Of a DNA stretch of 40,883 bases, positions 16,123 through 24,878 are shown piece by piece (position 1 is the first letter of the stretch; each line of letters opens with the position of its first letter). The notes under the pieces are model-generated. The model had not been told where the DNA came from. It searched no databases and worked only from the letters and a program-made list of their open reading frames with translations. The position numbers and the translations under genes are program-made. The stretch is from an uncultured Cryomorphaceae bacterium (GTDB taxonomy: Bacteria > Bacteroidota > Bacteroidia > Flavobacteriales > Schleiferiaceae), in the NCBI GenBank assembly GCA_913009655.1, contig CAJVWI010000018.1:1-40883 (forward strand), written 5' to 3'.

Positions 16123-16803
16123 TTAGTCAGGAAATGAGAATTTTAAATAGTTGATTGGTTTACCGCTATTAATCCAAATTTTCTCGTAAAATGTTTTTAC
16201 AGCAAATGCATTATGTTCGGGTTTGTCCGATAATTGATTATAGATGTCATGGTAAGATTCATGAATTTCTAATTCATGAACTTTGATTATCCCATGCAAG
16301 TAACCGTGAAGAAATTCGCTATCTGATTTCAAATGAATCACGCCTCCAGGCTTAAGTAGAGTATGATAAACAGATAAAAAGTCTGGACTTACCATTCGAT
16401 GTTTAGCTCTTTGAAATTTTATTTGTGGATCTGGAAATGTTATCCAAATCTCATCGATTTCTCCTGGACTAAAACAGTGTTTTATCCATTCAATCCGAGT
16501 TCTCAAAAATCCAACGTTATCCATTTCTTCCGAAATAACTTTTTTGGCGCCATACCAAATGCGCGCTCCTTTAATATCAACGCCAATAAAATTTTGATTT
16601 CTATTTCGGGATCCTAGCTCAGTGGAATATTCTCCTCTGCCACAACCTAGTTCAACGATAATTGGGTTTTTATTTTTAAAAAAATCTGAATTCCATTTAC
16701 CACGTAATGAAATCCCTTTCAGGACATCATCTTTAGTTGGTTGAACAACTCGACTCAATTTATCGAGTTCTTTAAATCGTGCAAGCTTATTTTTTCCTCC
16801 CAT
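16123..16803 (-). CDS. trmB: tRNA (guanine-N7)-methyltransferase
   Basis: S-adenosylmethionine-dependent enzyme methylating G46 in the tRNA variable loop; 226 residues, normal for the family. The SAM-binding motif is VELGCGRGEYSTEL, followed by FIGVDIKGARIW, and the family signature around the catalytic aspartate is WITFPDPQIKFQRAKHRM. The start ATG (16801-16803) directly abuts the recJ stop (16804-16806), and the next gene starts 5 bp downstream, so it is inside a tight operon. Confidence 0.95.
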   Translation of the reverse strand: MGGKNKLARFKELDKLSRVVQPTKDDVLKGISLRGKWNSDFFKNKNPIIVELGCGRGEYSTELGSRNRNQNFIGVDIKGARIWYGAKKVISEEMDNVGFLRTRIEWIKHCFSPGEIDEIWITFPDPQIKFQRAKHRMVSPDFLSVYHTLLKPGGVIHLKSDSEFLHGYLHGIIKVHELEIHESYHDIYNQLSDKPEHNAFAVKTFYEKIWINSGKPINYLKFSFPD

Positions 16804-18504
16804 TCATAGAGTATTTTGAATATCAATGATTCGAGCTTGTAATTGTCGCTCACCTCTAAAGTAATTCCATTCTAATACTACAGCTGCATTAACTAGCTTA
16901 TTTTTTGGACGAAATGATCCCCAACCAAACCCGATGGCTGGAATCTGTTTCTGTGATTCAGGGTTCGTTAAAAGAGTCCTTAAATGCTTGTTGGAAGACA
17001 TATATGAAGTCTTTTCCATCGTGACTTCAAAAAGTCCCCAAACGGGAGACTCATTACCCATCCCAAATGGAGCTAGTTTGTCTAGCAAAAGACAAAGATC
17101 TTTGCTTAAATCCTCTGGTTTGGCACTTGTATCAATTAATATTTCCGGAGCTCTTTTCTCTTGTTGCCAGTGTTTATTTACGGAAATATTGAATTCTTTT
17201 CTAAAAGAGTCAAGGTTATTTGCAGTCAAAGTAAGACCTGCCGCTGCATGATGTCCTCCAAATTGAAGTATATATTTTGATGAGCTTTCTATCGCCTCAT
17301 AAATATTTAACCCCGGCACTGATCTTGCGCTCCCAGAAATGATACCATCATTCTCAGTAAGTACAATAGTAGGTTTATGAAAAAGCTCAACCATGCGTTG
17401 AGCAACGATTCCCAAAACTCCTTTATGCCAATTGGAGCTATATAAAACTAATGCAATATCATTTTTATAAGTGAGTGCTAATTCTTTGGCAGCTGAACTT
17501 ATTATTTCTTCTGTTGATCGTCGTTCTAGATTATAATTTTCAATTTCTTTTCCTAACCTTTCTAGAAGTTCTGGGCTGTAAGTCGTTAGAAGGTCTACAG
17601 CGGAATGGCCATGATGCATTCGGCCTGCGGCATTAATTTTAGGGCCAATAGCAAAGACGACATCTTGAAGGGAAACTAAACCTTCTTTTTTTTTCCCTAA
17701 AAGAGCAGAAATGGAGGGCCTTGGATTATTATTCATCATTTGTAGGCCCTCTCTTACAATGAACCTATTAACTCCCGTCAGAGGAACCATATCCGCACCT
17801 ATGCTTATGGCAACCAGGTCCATTAATGAATCCAATTCAGTAAGTTCAATAAGCTCTATTTGATATGCAGCACGACAAAGCATATAACCAACTCCACAGC
17901 CCGAAAGTTCTTTAAACGGAAAGGGGCAATCATTTCGTTTGGGATTAATTACTGCAATTGCGTCAGGAAGAAATTCCCCTGGTGTATGGTGATCGGTAAT
18001 TATAACATCAAGATTTTTTCCTTTTGCATAATCTACTAAATCATTAGCTTTTATTCCGCAATCCAAAGTGATTAACAAGGAAGCTCCAGTTTCTAGAGCC
18101 GAATCAATTCCTTTCTTTGAAAGCCCGTATCCTTCTTTATATCGATCTGGGATATAAGTAACTACGTTCCAACCGCCTTTGGTAAGTGCCATACTCACTG
18201 TAGAGACTGCTGTAGTTCCATCAACATCATAATCTCCAAAGACAAAAATAGTTTCTTTATTTTTTCTAGCTAGTTGTAATCGCTTTGCCGCAATGGACAT
18301 ATCTGCCATTTGCATTGGGTCAATTGATTGAATAGAAACACCTGGTATCCAGTTATTTATATCTTCTATCGTATTTAAATTTCGTTGAACTAAGACCTCT
18401 GCCAAAGAGCTATATTTTTCGCCAATTAGAGATACCATTTTCTTGACTCGCACTGGATCTGCTTGAGGTTTTAGACGCCATTTTTTTTTAAGATTATTTG
18501 TCAT
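16804..18504 (-). CDS. recJ: Single-stranded-DNA-specific exonuclease RecJ
   Basis: A 5'-to-3' ssDNA exonuclease of the DHH superfamily acting in recombination and base excision repair; 566 residues. Metal-binding motifs are visible as DYDVDG (91-96), LDCGIK (148-153) and DHH (171-173), with the DHHA1 motif GGHHAAAGLTL near residue 420. A C-terminal OB-like domain follows. Its start overlaps the end of the DAHP synthase/chorismate mutase gene by 4 bp and it abuts trmB, so all three are translated from one transcript. Confidence 0.96.
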   Translation of the reverse strand: MTNNLKKKWRLKPQADPVRVKKMVSLIGEKYSSLAEVLVQRNLNTIEDINNWIPGVSIQSIDPMQMADMSIAAKRLQLARKNKETIFVFGDYDVDGTTAVSTVSMALTKGGWNVVTYIPDRYKEGYGLSKKGIDSALETGASLLITLDCGIKANDLVDYAKGKNLDVIITDHHTPGEFLPDAIAVINPKRNDCPFPFKELSGCGVGYMLCRAAYQIELIELTELDSLMDLVAISIGADMVPLTGVNRFIVREGLQMMNNNPRPSISALLGKKKEGLVSLQDVVFAIGPKINAAGRMHHGHSAVDLLTTYSPELLERLGKEIENYNLERRSTEEIISSAAKELALTYKNDIALVLYSSNWHKGVLGIVAQRMVELFHKPTIVLTENDGIISGSARSVPGLNIYEAIESSSKYILQFGGHHAAAGLTLTANNLDSFRKEFNISVNKHWQQEKRAPEILIDTSAKPEDLSKDLCLLLDKLAPFGMGNESPVWGLFEVTMEKTSYMSSNKHLRTLLTNPESQKQIPAIGFGWGSFRPKNKLVNAAVVLEWNYFRGERQLQARIIDIQNTL

Positions 18505-19607
18505 TCTTCGCCACGTAAACCCTGATAAATTCCAGTTTGATGCTCAACGGAATACTTATGAATTATTTGGAATAAGTCATTTATGAAATCTTCATTTAAG
18601 CCCAAATCTCTTGCCTGATCTCCCCTTTGCTTGAGCAAATCAAACCACCGTTCCATTTGAAATATTCCAGCTTTATTATCTGCTTTGATATGCCCAAGTT
18701 CATCAACTATATTCATTCTTTTCTCTAATAATTCAACAACTTGTGAATCAAGATTATCAAGTATTTTTCTTTGTTTTGAAATAATATTTTGCAACTCTAA
18801 AGGAGTGACATATTTAGATTTTGTAACTAATCCTTGCAATAATGAATCAAGTTGTTCGGGTGTTAATTGCTGATCTGCGTCACTCAGGGCTTGCTTGGGG
18901 TTAGGGTGAACTTCAATCATTAGTCCGTCCATCTGTATGTCCATAGCTACTTGGGCAATCTGTTCAACTAATGCACTATTTCCGGCTATATGGCTTGGAT
19001 CACAAATTATTGGAATATTAGGAGCTAATCTCCTAAGGTCAAAGCTAAGTTCCCATTTTGGGTCGTTTCGGTATGGCGCTGAATTACTGGCATAAAAGCC
19101 TCTATGAACAGCGGCAAGATTTTTTATTCCACTTTTATCAAACCTTTCAAATGCTCCAATCCATAATCCCAAGTCTGAATGTATAGGATTCTTTACCAGC
19201 AAAGGTATGTCAGTCCCTTTCAGAGCTTCAGCTATTTCTTGAACGTAAAAAGGATTTACCGTAGTTCGAGCACCAATCCATAAGGCGTCTGCTGAGGCTG
19301 CTAAAGCATGTTCAACATGGCTGGTATTTGCAACTTCAATTACGAAAGGGAGACCGATTTCGTCACGCATGTTTTGAAGCCATTCCAATGCACGATGGCC
19401 AATTCCTTCAAACTGTCCCGGTCTGGTTCTTGGTTTCCAAATCCCTGATCTAAAAATATCAACTTTCCCATTGGCTTTTAGTTTTTTTGCAGTATCAAAA
19501 ACCTGTTGTTCGGATTCTGCAGAGCAAGGCCCGGCAATTATGAGGGGTTTTGAATTTGAGATATCCCAAGATCCCCATTTATGAATATTTTCAATGTCTG
19601 AATACAT
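18501..19607 (-). CDS. Bifunctional DAHP synthase / chorismate mutase
   Basis: A fused enzyme of the shikimate pathway, 368 residues. Residues ~15-255 are the DAHP synthase domain of the KDOPS-like type (PLIIAGPCSAESEQQVFDTA, GIWKPRTRPGQFEG, CDPSHIAGNSALVEQIA), condensing phosphoenolpyruvate with erythrose 4-phosphate. Residues ~270-360 are an AroQ-type all-helical chorismate mutase (RKILDNLDSQVVELLEKRMN and ADNKAGIFQMERW). In such fusions the mutase domain can confer feedback control by prephenate or chorismate; that is known for the family, not shown here. A -7 box lies immediately upstream, so this gene probably heads the leftward operon. Confidence 0.94.
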   Translation of the reverse strand: MYSDIENIHKWGSWDISNSKPLIIAGPCSAESEQQVFDTAKKLKANGKVDIFRSGIWKPRTRPGQFEGIGHRALEWLQNMRDEIGLPFVIEVANTSHVEHALAASADALWIGARTTVNPFYVQEIAEALKGTDIPLLVKNPIHSDLGLWIGAFERFDKSGIKNLAAVHRGFYASNSAPYRNDPKWELSFDLRRLAPNIPIICDPSHIAGNSALVEQIAQVAMDIQMDGLMIEVHPNPKQALSDADQQLTPEQLDSLLQGLVTKSKYVTPLELQNIISKQRKILDNLDSQVVELLEKRMNIVDELGHIKADNKAGIFQMERWFDLLKQRGDQARDLGLNEDFINDLFQIIHKYSVEHQTGIYQGLRGEE

Positions 19608-19614
19608 ATAGCTG

Positions 19615-19622
19615 CAAAGTTA
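19615..19622 (-). promoter_or_regulatory. Bacteroidota -7 element heading the aro-recJ operon
   Basis: Minus-strand TAACTTTG (19622-19615) is an exact TAnnTTTG match ending 7 bp before the ATG at 19605-19607, so the message would have almost no leader. No TTG is found at 19 bp. Confidence 0.45.
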
Positions 19623-19642
19623 TCCACGTTGGGATCATTAAT

Positions 19643-20326
19643 TTAGGTCTTTTCATTTTTCCCGGAAAGAATAATAACAATTTCTCCTCGTGCTTCATTT
19701 TTGGAAAAATAAATGAACATTTCACCAATCGTTCCACGGTGATATGTTTCATGTAGTTTACTTATCTCCCGAGCAATGCAGATATGTCGACCATCTCCCA
19801 ATAGGCTTTGCATCTCTTTAAGGCACCTTAATAAGCGATGTGGAGATTCATAGAAAACAATAGTTCGTTTTTCATTTAGCCATTCATTTATTCGTGATTT
19901 ACGCCCTTTTTTTAACGGTAAAAATCCTTCAAAAATAAATCTATCGCTTGGGAATCCGCTTGCTACTAGCCCTGGAATTAAAGCAGTAGGACCTGGTAAG
20001 GCCTCAACTGTGATGTCAGATTTTATGCACTCTCGAACGAGTAGAAACCCTGGATCACTAATTCCAGGAGTTCCTGCATCACAAACAAGAACCGTATTAC
20101 TATCATTTATTTGAATTTCTTTAACCACTCGATCTACTTTTGAGTGTTCGTTATGCATGTGAAATGCAGCTAATTGAGCTTTAATGCCCAATAAATTAAA
20201 AAGCTTCCCGGTTGTTCTTGTATCTTCAGCCAAAACAATTCTTGCTTTAATTATACAGTCTTTTGCGCGATCCGTGATATCGCTCAGATTTCCTATTGGA
20301 GTTGGTACAAGTATCAGTTTTCCCAT
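19643..20326 (-). CDS. rsmI: 16S rRNA (cytidine(1402)-2'-O)-methyltransferase
   Basis: Methylates the 2'-OH of C1402 in the decoding centre of 16S rRNA, using SAM; tetrapyrrole-methylase fold. Motifs are LVPTPIGNLSDIT, LAEDTRTTGKLFNLLG, VCDAGTPGISDPG and EALPGPTALIPGLVASGFP. I start it at MGKLILVPTPIGNL because the family begins there; an upstream ATG at 20342-20344 (adding MPDLNR) would overlap the preceding gene by 17 bp and is possible. It lies just after the hypothetical protein gene and about 36 bp before the DAHP synthase gene. Confidence 0.94.
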   Translation of the reverse strand: MGKLILVPTPIGNLSDITDRAKDCIIKARIVLAEDTRTTGKLFNLLGIKAQLAAFHMHNEHSKVDRVVKEIQINDSNTVLVCDAGTPGISDPGFLLVRECIKSDITVEALPGPTALIPGLVASGFPSDRFIFEGFLPLKKGRKSRINEWLNEKRTIVFYESPHRLLRCLKEMQSLLGDGRHICIAREISKLHETYHRGTIGEMFIYFSKNEARGEIVIILSGKNEKT

Positions 20327-20327
20327 T

Positions 20328-20861
20328 CTATTCAAATCGGGCATAGATAAATTCTAAAAACCTATCCACAGTTTCTTCTTTCCCTTCCCAATTATAATCG
20401 GGTCGAATAGTATCTCTTATAAATAGTTCGCATTCTTCTTTCGATTCCATAGTTGCAAGAGAAGAAATAACCATCTCAAAATCATGGTTAGAGCCGCCAA
20501 ATAGAACATTAACATAAGCCATGCGATCATTTAAGCCGACTCTCAATTCAGCGTATTTATTGTTTAAAGATTTATTAGTTGATTCATGTTTGTAACTATT
20601 ATCCTGGTTTTGAATGATATTTAATGAAAAATCCGTGGAAACTTCTTTAAGATCAATTCGATTTTCGTGTGTTTTAGCTTGTTTTTTAATTGCTGCATCA
20701 ATTTTTTCTTTAGCATCAAATTTTATTTTTTCAATTGTTGCAGTTAAAACTCTCAAGTGAGCTAATTTAACAAGTTCATATAAGGCCATAATTTCTTTTT
20801 CCTCAGGAATTTCTTGATGAAGAGCTTTGCGCAGTGATTCTATAGATTCATTTAAAGACAT
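20328..20861 (-). CDS. Hypothetical protein, Bacteroidota-type, upstream of rsmI
   Basis: A 177-residue soluble, charged protein with no domain I can name. The first ~75 residues are helical and rich in E and K (KIKFDAKEKIDAAIKKQAKT). A low-complexity polar linker follows (NQDNSYKHESTNKSLNN). The C-terminal ~75 residues look conserved in style (LRVGLNDRMAYVNVLFGG, DYNWEGKEETVDRFLEFI). From memory, similar proteins are found beside rsmI or tdk in other Bacteroidota, but I could not check. It is divergent from tdk with 55 bp between the starts and nearly touches rsmI, so it is probably cotranscribed with rsmI. Confidence 0.8.
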   Translation of the reverse strand: MSLNESIESLRKALHQEIPEEKEIMALYELVKLAHLRVLTATIEKIKFDAKEKIDAAIKKQAKTHENRIDLKEVSTDFSLNIIQNQDNSYKHESTNKSLNNKYAELRVGLNDRMAYVNVLFGGSNHDFEMVISSLATMESKEECELFIRDTIRPDYNWEGKEETVDRFLEFIYARFE

Positions 20862-20887
20862 AAGCCAAGAATTTTAAGCCGTTGAAT

Positions 20888-20895
20888 TAGATTTG
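20888..20895 (+). promoter_or_regulatory. Bacteroidota -7 element for tdk
   Basis: TAGATTTG matches TAnnTTTG exactly. Transcription would start near 20901, which excludes a TTG codon at 20893 as the tdk start and supports the ATG at 20917. Confidence 0.5.
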
Positions 20896-20916
20896 TGCGG
20901 CACTGAAAATTACAAA

Positions 20917-21516
20917 ATGTTCCAAGAGTATACAGAAATACCCATTCAAAAATCTGGTTGGATTGAAGTTGTCACCGGCTCGATGTTTTCTGGTAAGACA
21001 GAAGAATTAATTAGAAGAATAAAACGGGCACAAATCGCAAAGCTGAAAGTGCAAATTTTTAAGCCAACTATTGATAATCGATATTCTGAAGATGAGATAG
21101 TTACCCACTCTAAGTCAGCAATTAAATGTCATACTGTAAATGATTCTGAAGAGCTTTATCGTCTCGCATTAGACTTTCAAGTCATCGGCGTAGATGAGGC
21201 CCAGTTTTTTGACATAGGTATAATCGAAACTTGCAATAAATTAGCAAACAATGGCACAAGAGTAATTGTAGCAGGTCTGGATATGGATTTCTCAGGAAAG
21301 CCATTTGGCCCAATGCCTCAATTAATGGCAATTGCTGAATTTGTAACTAAAGTTCATGCGATATGTGTGCAAACTGGAGAATTAGCACATTTTTCACACC
21401 GATTAGATTCTGATGATGATACAATCTATGTTGGCGGTCAAGCTGCATACGAACCTGTTTCTAGATCTATTTTTAAGCAAATACAGAAAACCCCGTCTAA
21501 TGACTCTTCTTTCTGA
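20917..21516 (+). CDS. tdk: Thymidine kinase (type II)
   Basis: Phosphorylates thymidine to dTMP in the salvage pathway; 199 residues from the chosen ATG. The P-loop is GSMFSGKT (21-28), the Walker B-like motif is DEAQFF (93-98), and the lasso region shows KVHAICVQTGELAHFSHR and YVGGQAAYEP. Type II kinases usually have four zinc cysteines (CxxC and CxxC); only C150 is left, the others being T153, S182 and I185, so zinc is probably absent. A TTG 24 bp upstream in frame would overlap the -7 box and is rejected. The stop lies inside the alr gene (17-bp overlap). Confidence 0.94.
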   Translation: MFQEYTEIPIQKSGWIEVVTGSMFSGKTEELIRRIKRAQIAKLKVQIFKPTIDNRYSEDEIVTHSKSAIKCHTVNDSEELYRLALDFQVIGVDEAQFFDIGIIETCNKLANNGTRVIVAGLDMDFSGKPFGPMPQLMAIAEFVTKVHAICVQTGELAHFSHRLDSDDDTIYVGGQAAYEPVSRSIFKQIQKTPSNDSSF

Positions 21517-22633
21517 AAGTAATAGCGAAACAATATTTTATTTGGATTTAGCAGCGGTCTTAGACAACCTTTCTACTTACAGGAGCATATTGCCAAAAGA
21601 ACATAAAATCATGGCGATGATAAAGGCTAATGCTTATGGTTTGGGGGCTATAATCGTAGCTAATTTGCTTGAAAAGAATAACATAAACTATTTTGGAGTT
21701 GCATATGCAAGTGAGGGGGAGGAATTGCGTTTGGCAGGAATTAAATCTCCAATAATGGTAATGAACCCTGGCGAAATGAGCTTTGATAAAATGTTAGCTC
21801 AGAATTTAGAACCTCAAATTTATAGTTGGGGATCTTTAGAAAAGTATATCAGTGTATTAGCGGATCACAGCAAATTCATCCCTAAGGGAAGAATTCACAT
21901 TAAAATTGACACTGGGATGAGCCGTTTGGGATTTAAAATCTCAGATGCCGATTTATTGATTAAGAAATTGAATCAATCACCAAGTATGACTGTAATATCG
22001 TTAATGAGTCATTTGGCATCTGCAGAATCGCCAAAAGAGGATTCTTTCACAAAAAAACAAGGAGAGATATTCAATTCTTTTTGTGATAAAATTGAAAAGG
22101 GTCTTGGCTATAATTGCACTCGTCATATTTCTAATACTTCAGCAACAGAGAGACACCCAAGCCTAAAAGGTGATATGGTCAGGCTTGGGATAGGGTTATT
22201 TGGATACAATCCAGTCATTGACTCGAAGCTAAATCTTTCACCCGTTGCGTATTTGCGCTCGAAAGTATCTCATGTTCATAAGATTAGTCGGGGGGATAGT
22301 GTTTCTTATGGTAGAGAATATATTGCCGATAAGGAAAGAGAAATAGCTACGATTCCAATTGGTTATGCGGATGGATTTCCAAAGGTTTTGAGTAATGGGG
22401 TTGGAAAAGTGTCATTTAACGGAAAACTGTTTCCTGTTGTTGGTCGAGTATGTATGGATATGACAATGATCGATATATCAAATTCTAATATAATAGTAGG
22501 GGACGAAGTTGAAATATTTGGTAAGGATATTTTATTGAAGGATTTTGCGCAGGATTGCGGCACTTCACCTTATGAGGCTTTAACTCGAATTTCTACAAGG
22601 ATAAAAAGAATCGAATCCAATTCTAAATCATGA
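21500..22633 (+). CDS. alr: Alanine racemase
   Basis: PLP enzyme converting L- to D-alanine for peptidoglycan, 377 residues from ATG 21500. The PLP lysine is K42 in MAMIKANAYGLGA; the C-terminal part has IGYADGFPKVLSNG and GRVCMDMTMIDIS, containing the conserved substrate-side Met/Asp region. It is a stand-alone racemase; in some Bacteroidota alr is fused to murF. I chose the start that places a normal N-terminus (SETIFYLDLAAVLDNL) after a few residues; a longer frame to 21413 would lie within tdk. It overlaps tdk by 17 bp and the next gene by 4 bp. Confidence 0.95.
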   Translation: MTLLSESNSETIFYLDLAAVLDNLSTYRSILPKEHKIMAMIKANAYGLGAIIVANLLEKNNINYFGVAYASEGEELRLAGIKSPIMVMNPGEMSFDKMLAQNLEPQIYSWGSLEKYISVLADHSKFIPKGRIHIKIDTGMSRLGFKISDADLLIKKLNQSPSMTVISLMSHLASAESPKEDSFTKKQGEIFNSFCDKIEKGLGYNCTRHISNTSATERHPSLKGDMVRLGIGLFGYNPVIDSKLNLSPVAYLRSKVSHVHKISRGDSVSYGREYIADKEREIATIPIGYADGFPKVLSNGVGKVSFNGKLFPVVGRVCMDMTMIDISNSNIIVGDEVEIFGKDILLKDFAQDCGTSPYEALTRISTRIKRIESNSKS

Positions 22634-23769
22634 AGTGGATCGATAAATATCGAGGCTTTGCGATTTCCATATGGATTATACTCTTACCTTTTTGGGATTT
22701 TGGGGCTGGGATTTTTTTAGGTATTTCTTTTTTAATAAGTTGTTTATCATTTCCCGGGTTCAGATCAGCATGGAGATATTCTTCACTCCCATGGCTTTTA
22801 TACGGCCTGGCAGTTTTTGGAAGTATTTGGACACTATCAATAGATATAAAATATCTATATCGGCTGCTACCTTTTGCACTGATTCCCATTGCAGTAAATG
22901 GTCATTGGAAGTTTATACGAACGGCTCTGCCAATTGGAGGAATAATTCTGTGTATTTATTTAATAACTGGTGCAGTTATATCTTTTGTGAAAACTGGAGA
23001 TTTATCTCTAATTTTTTACCGAGAGTTTACAGGGTCATTGCATCAGCATGTATACCTAATTTCTTATCTGGTACTAGGAATTATTTCGGTTTTTGATCTA
23101 CGTTTGAAATTAATATATAGAATTTTCTTTCTTATAATATGCATGATTACAATTGGTATAATGGGATCAAAAATAGGAATATTTGCGATGTTATTTTCGA
23201 GTATCCCACTACTAATAGGAAGAATTAAAGAGATTAATCCTAGATATTATTTCATTTTAGTACTAATCTTTGGAACATTTTTACTTTCTCAAAAATTCGC
23301 TGAGGGCAGAGATATGGGACATGTTTTCAAACCAATTTCTCCATTTTGGGCAACTGGATCTTTTGACACTAGAATAGTTCAGGGCCAAACGGCAATTCAA
23401 GTCTGGTCCAATAATAAATTGAGAGGGGTTGGGCCATTGAAGATTCAAGAGGAATTAATATCCGAATATGCTAGAATTGATTATCGTTTTGGTCTTAAAC
23501 GTGGACTAAATGTTCATAATCAGTTTTTGCAATATTTATCTACCTACGGCCTTTTAGGCCTATTATGGATAACTCTTGCTGTAATTATTGTGTATCGACA
23601 AAATTTCTTGAAGTCAAGTATGTGGATTCGCAAGAAAGGAATTGCCTGGATTCTTTTTTTTGGATGCTTATTCTTAACAGAAAGCTATCTGGAAAGATCA
23701 TTAGGAATTACAACGTGGGTTTTAGGCTGGCTTTGGGTAATTCAAGACTCAGAGAATTCTCTTTCCTGA
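22630..23769 (+). CDS. O-antigen ligase/polymerase family membrane protein
   Basis: A 379-residue polytopic membrane protein of the Wzy_C/O-antigen ligase superfamily. About ten hydrophobic helices are visible, with a large loop at about residues 235-300. The family hallmark, NVHNQFLQYLSTYGLLGLLW (about 296-315), lies after that loop. Members either polymerise polysaccharide repeat units or transfer them to lipid A core or proteins; which applies cannot be told. It overlaps alr by 4 bp (ATGA) and its 3' end overlaps the convergent rnpA gene by 28 bp. Confidence 0.82.
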   Translation: MKWIDKYRGFAISIWIILLPFWDFGAGIFLGISFLISCLSFPGFRSAWRYSSLPWLLYGLAVFGSIWTLSIDIKYLYRLLPFALIPIAVNGHWKFIRTALPIGGIILCIYLITGAVISFVKTGDLSLIFYREFTGSLHQHVYLISYLVLGIISVFDLRLKLIYRIFFLIICMITIGIMGSKIGIFAMLFSSIPLLIGRIKEINPRYYFILVLIFGTFLLSQKFAEGRDMGHVFKPISPFWATGSFDTRIVQGQTAIQVWSNNKLRGVGPLKIQEELISEYARIDYRFGLKRGLNVHNQFLQYLSTYGLLGLLWITLAVIIVYRQNFLKSSMWIRKKGIAWILFFGCLFLTESYLERSLGITTWVLGWLWVIQDSENSLS

Positions 23770-24125
23770 TCAATCCTATTTAGAGCATTCTTAATAATAG
23801 TCCTCAAAGAATCCAGTGATAGGATTTTTTCACTGGTGTATAAAAAAGCTATTTGCAAGCAGATTTTTCGTTTGCCAAAATCTTGGCGTTCTAATCTGTA
23901 TGCTTCGCGAAGTAACCGTTTTACCCGATTTCTATCTACAGCTTTTTTAAATCTCTTTTTTGGAGCGCCTACAAGTATTTGGACACCTCTTTCTAACTCT
24001 AATCCCGGGGCATGGTACAATATTTGGATAGGAGGGATATGAAAGCGCTTGGCTTTTTCAAAAAGATTTTGAATTTGCTTTCTTGATCTTAACCGTTCTT
24101 CTTTAGGAAAACGCGTATCAATCAT
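23742..24125 (-). CDS. rnpA: Ribonuclease P protein component
   Basis: A 127-residue basic protein that assists RNase P RNA in 5' maturation of tRNAs. Recognisable parts are FPKEERLRSRKQIQNLFEKA at the N-terminus and the RNR motif in VDRNRVKRLLREAYRL. It starts with a 4-bp overlap (ATGA) at the end of hemD, instead of following rpmH as in most bacteria. Its C-terminal coding end overlaps the O-antigen ligase gene on the opposite strand by 28 bp. Confidence 0.94.
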   Translation of the reverse strand: MIDTRFPKEERLRSRKQIQNLFEKAKRFHIPPIQILYHAPGLELERGVQILVGAPKKRFKKAVDRNRVKRLLREAYRLERQDFGKRKICLQIAFLYTSEKILSLDSLRTIIKNALNRIDQEREFSES

Positions 24126-24871
24126 TTAGTCTTATTAGATGCTTCAATATATGAGTCAAGAGCTTGAGTCATAGATGTAAATTTTGCAGTCGGAACAGCA
24201 ATATCAAGACGCAAATCATTTTCTTCAATAGCAGCTTTTGTGGTGCTGCCAAAACCAGCAATACATGTTTTTTCTTGCTTGAAGTCGGGAAAGTTTTTCA
24301 AAAGAGAGCGAATCCCTTCAGGGCTGAAAAATACTAGAATATCATATTTGACATCGCTTAGATGACTTAAATCGCTAATTACCGTCTGGTACATGGTTGC
24401 ACGGGTCCATGTTATATTATATTTTTCCAATAGATCAGGAATATCTGGATTTAAGATATCCGATGTGGGCAGCATGAAATGCTCGCCCCGCTGCTTCTTT
24501 AATATTGGCATTAAGTCTGCTAAGGAGCCTTTTCCTGGATAAATTTTTCTTTTCCGGTATGGGACAAATTTTTGAAGATAGAATGCAACTGCTTCCGAAG
24601 GACAAAAATATTTCCATTCAGGATTTATAGGAACCCTCATTTCCTCACACATTCGAAAGAAGTGATCAATTGCCACTCTACTTGTGAATATAAATGATTT
24701 GAAATCTGTAAGGGCGATTTTATCTTTCCTAAACTCTTTGCCAGGAACTCCTACAACTTCTATAAATGGCTGAAAGTCTATTTTGACTTTATGCTTTTCA
24801 GCAATAACTCCATAAGGGCTATTCGCAACTTGAGGTTCAGGTTGTGAAACTAAAATGTTTTTAACTTTCAT
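24122..24871 (-). CDS. hemD: Uroporphyrinogen-III synthase family protein
   Basis: A 249-residue protein with the two-domain HemD fold, expected to cyclise hydroxymethylbilane to uroporphyrinogen III for haem and other tetrapyrroles. Visible family features are ILVSQPEPQ at the N-terminus, FKSFIFTSRVAIDHFFRM, and the C-terminal VFFSPEGIRSLLKNF and CIAGFGSTTKAAIEENDLR. Sequence conservation in HemD is low, so the call rests on these patterns and on the Bacteroidota neighbourhood DUF4271-hemD-rnpA. No other haem gene is in the window. A TAnnTTTG sequence (24926-24919) in the end of the DUF4271 gene could be an internal promoter. Confidence 0.85.
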   Translation of the reverse strand: MKVKNILVSQPEPQVANSPYGVIAEKHKVKIDFQPFIEVVGVPGKEFRKDKIALTDFKSFIFTSRVAIDHFFRMCEEMRVPINPEWKYFCPSEAVAFYLQKFVPYRKRKIYPGKGSLADLMPILKKQRGEHFMLPTSDILNPDIPDLLEKYNITWTRATMYQTVISDLSHLSDVKYDILVFFSPEGIRSLLKNFPDFKQEKTCIAGFGSTTKAAIEENDLRLDIAVPTAKFTSMTQALDSYIEASNKTK

Positions 24872-24878
24872 GCGTTAG

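Noticed and set aside
20893-20916. TTG start for tdk giving an additional eight residues
   Set aside because: The codon overlaps a -7 promoter box and lies upstream of the expected transcript start; an ATG at 20917 suits the family.
22671-23096. Plus-strand 141-codon frame
   Set aside because: It is an out-of-frame shadow in the O-antigen ligase gene, rich in Trp, Phe, Asn and Cys as expected from shifted membrane-protein codons.
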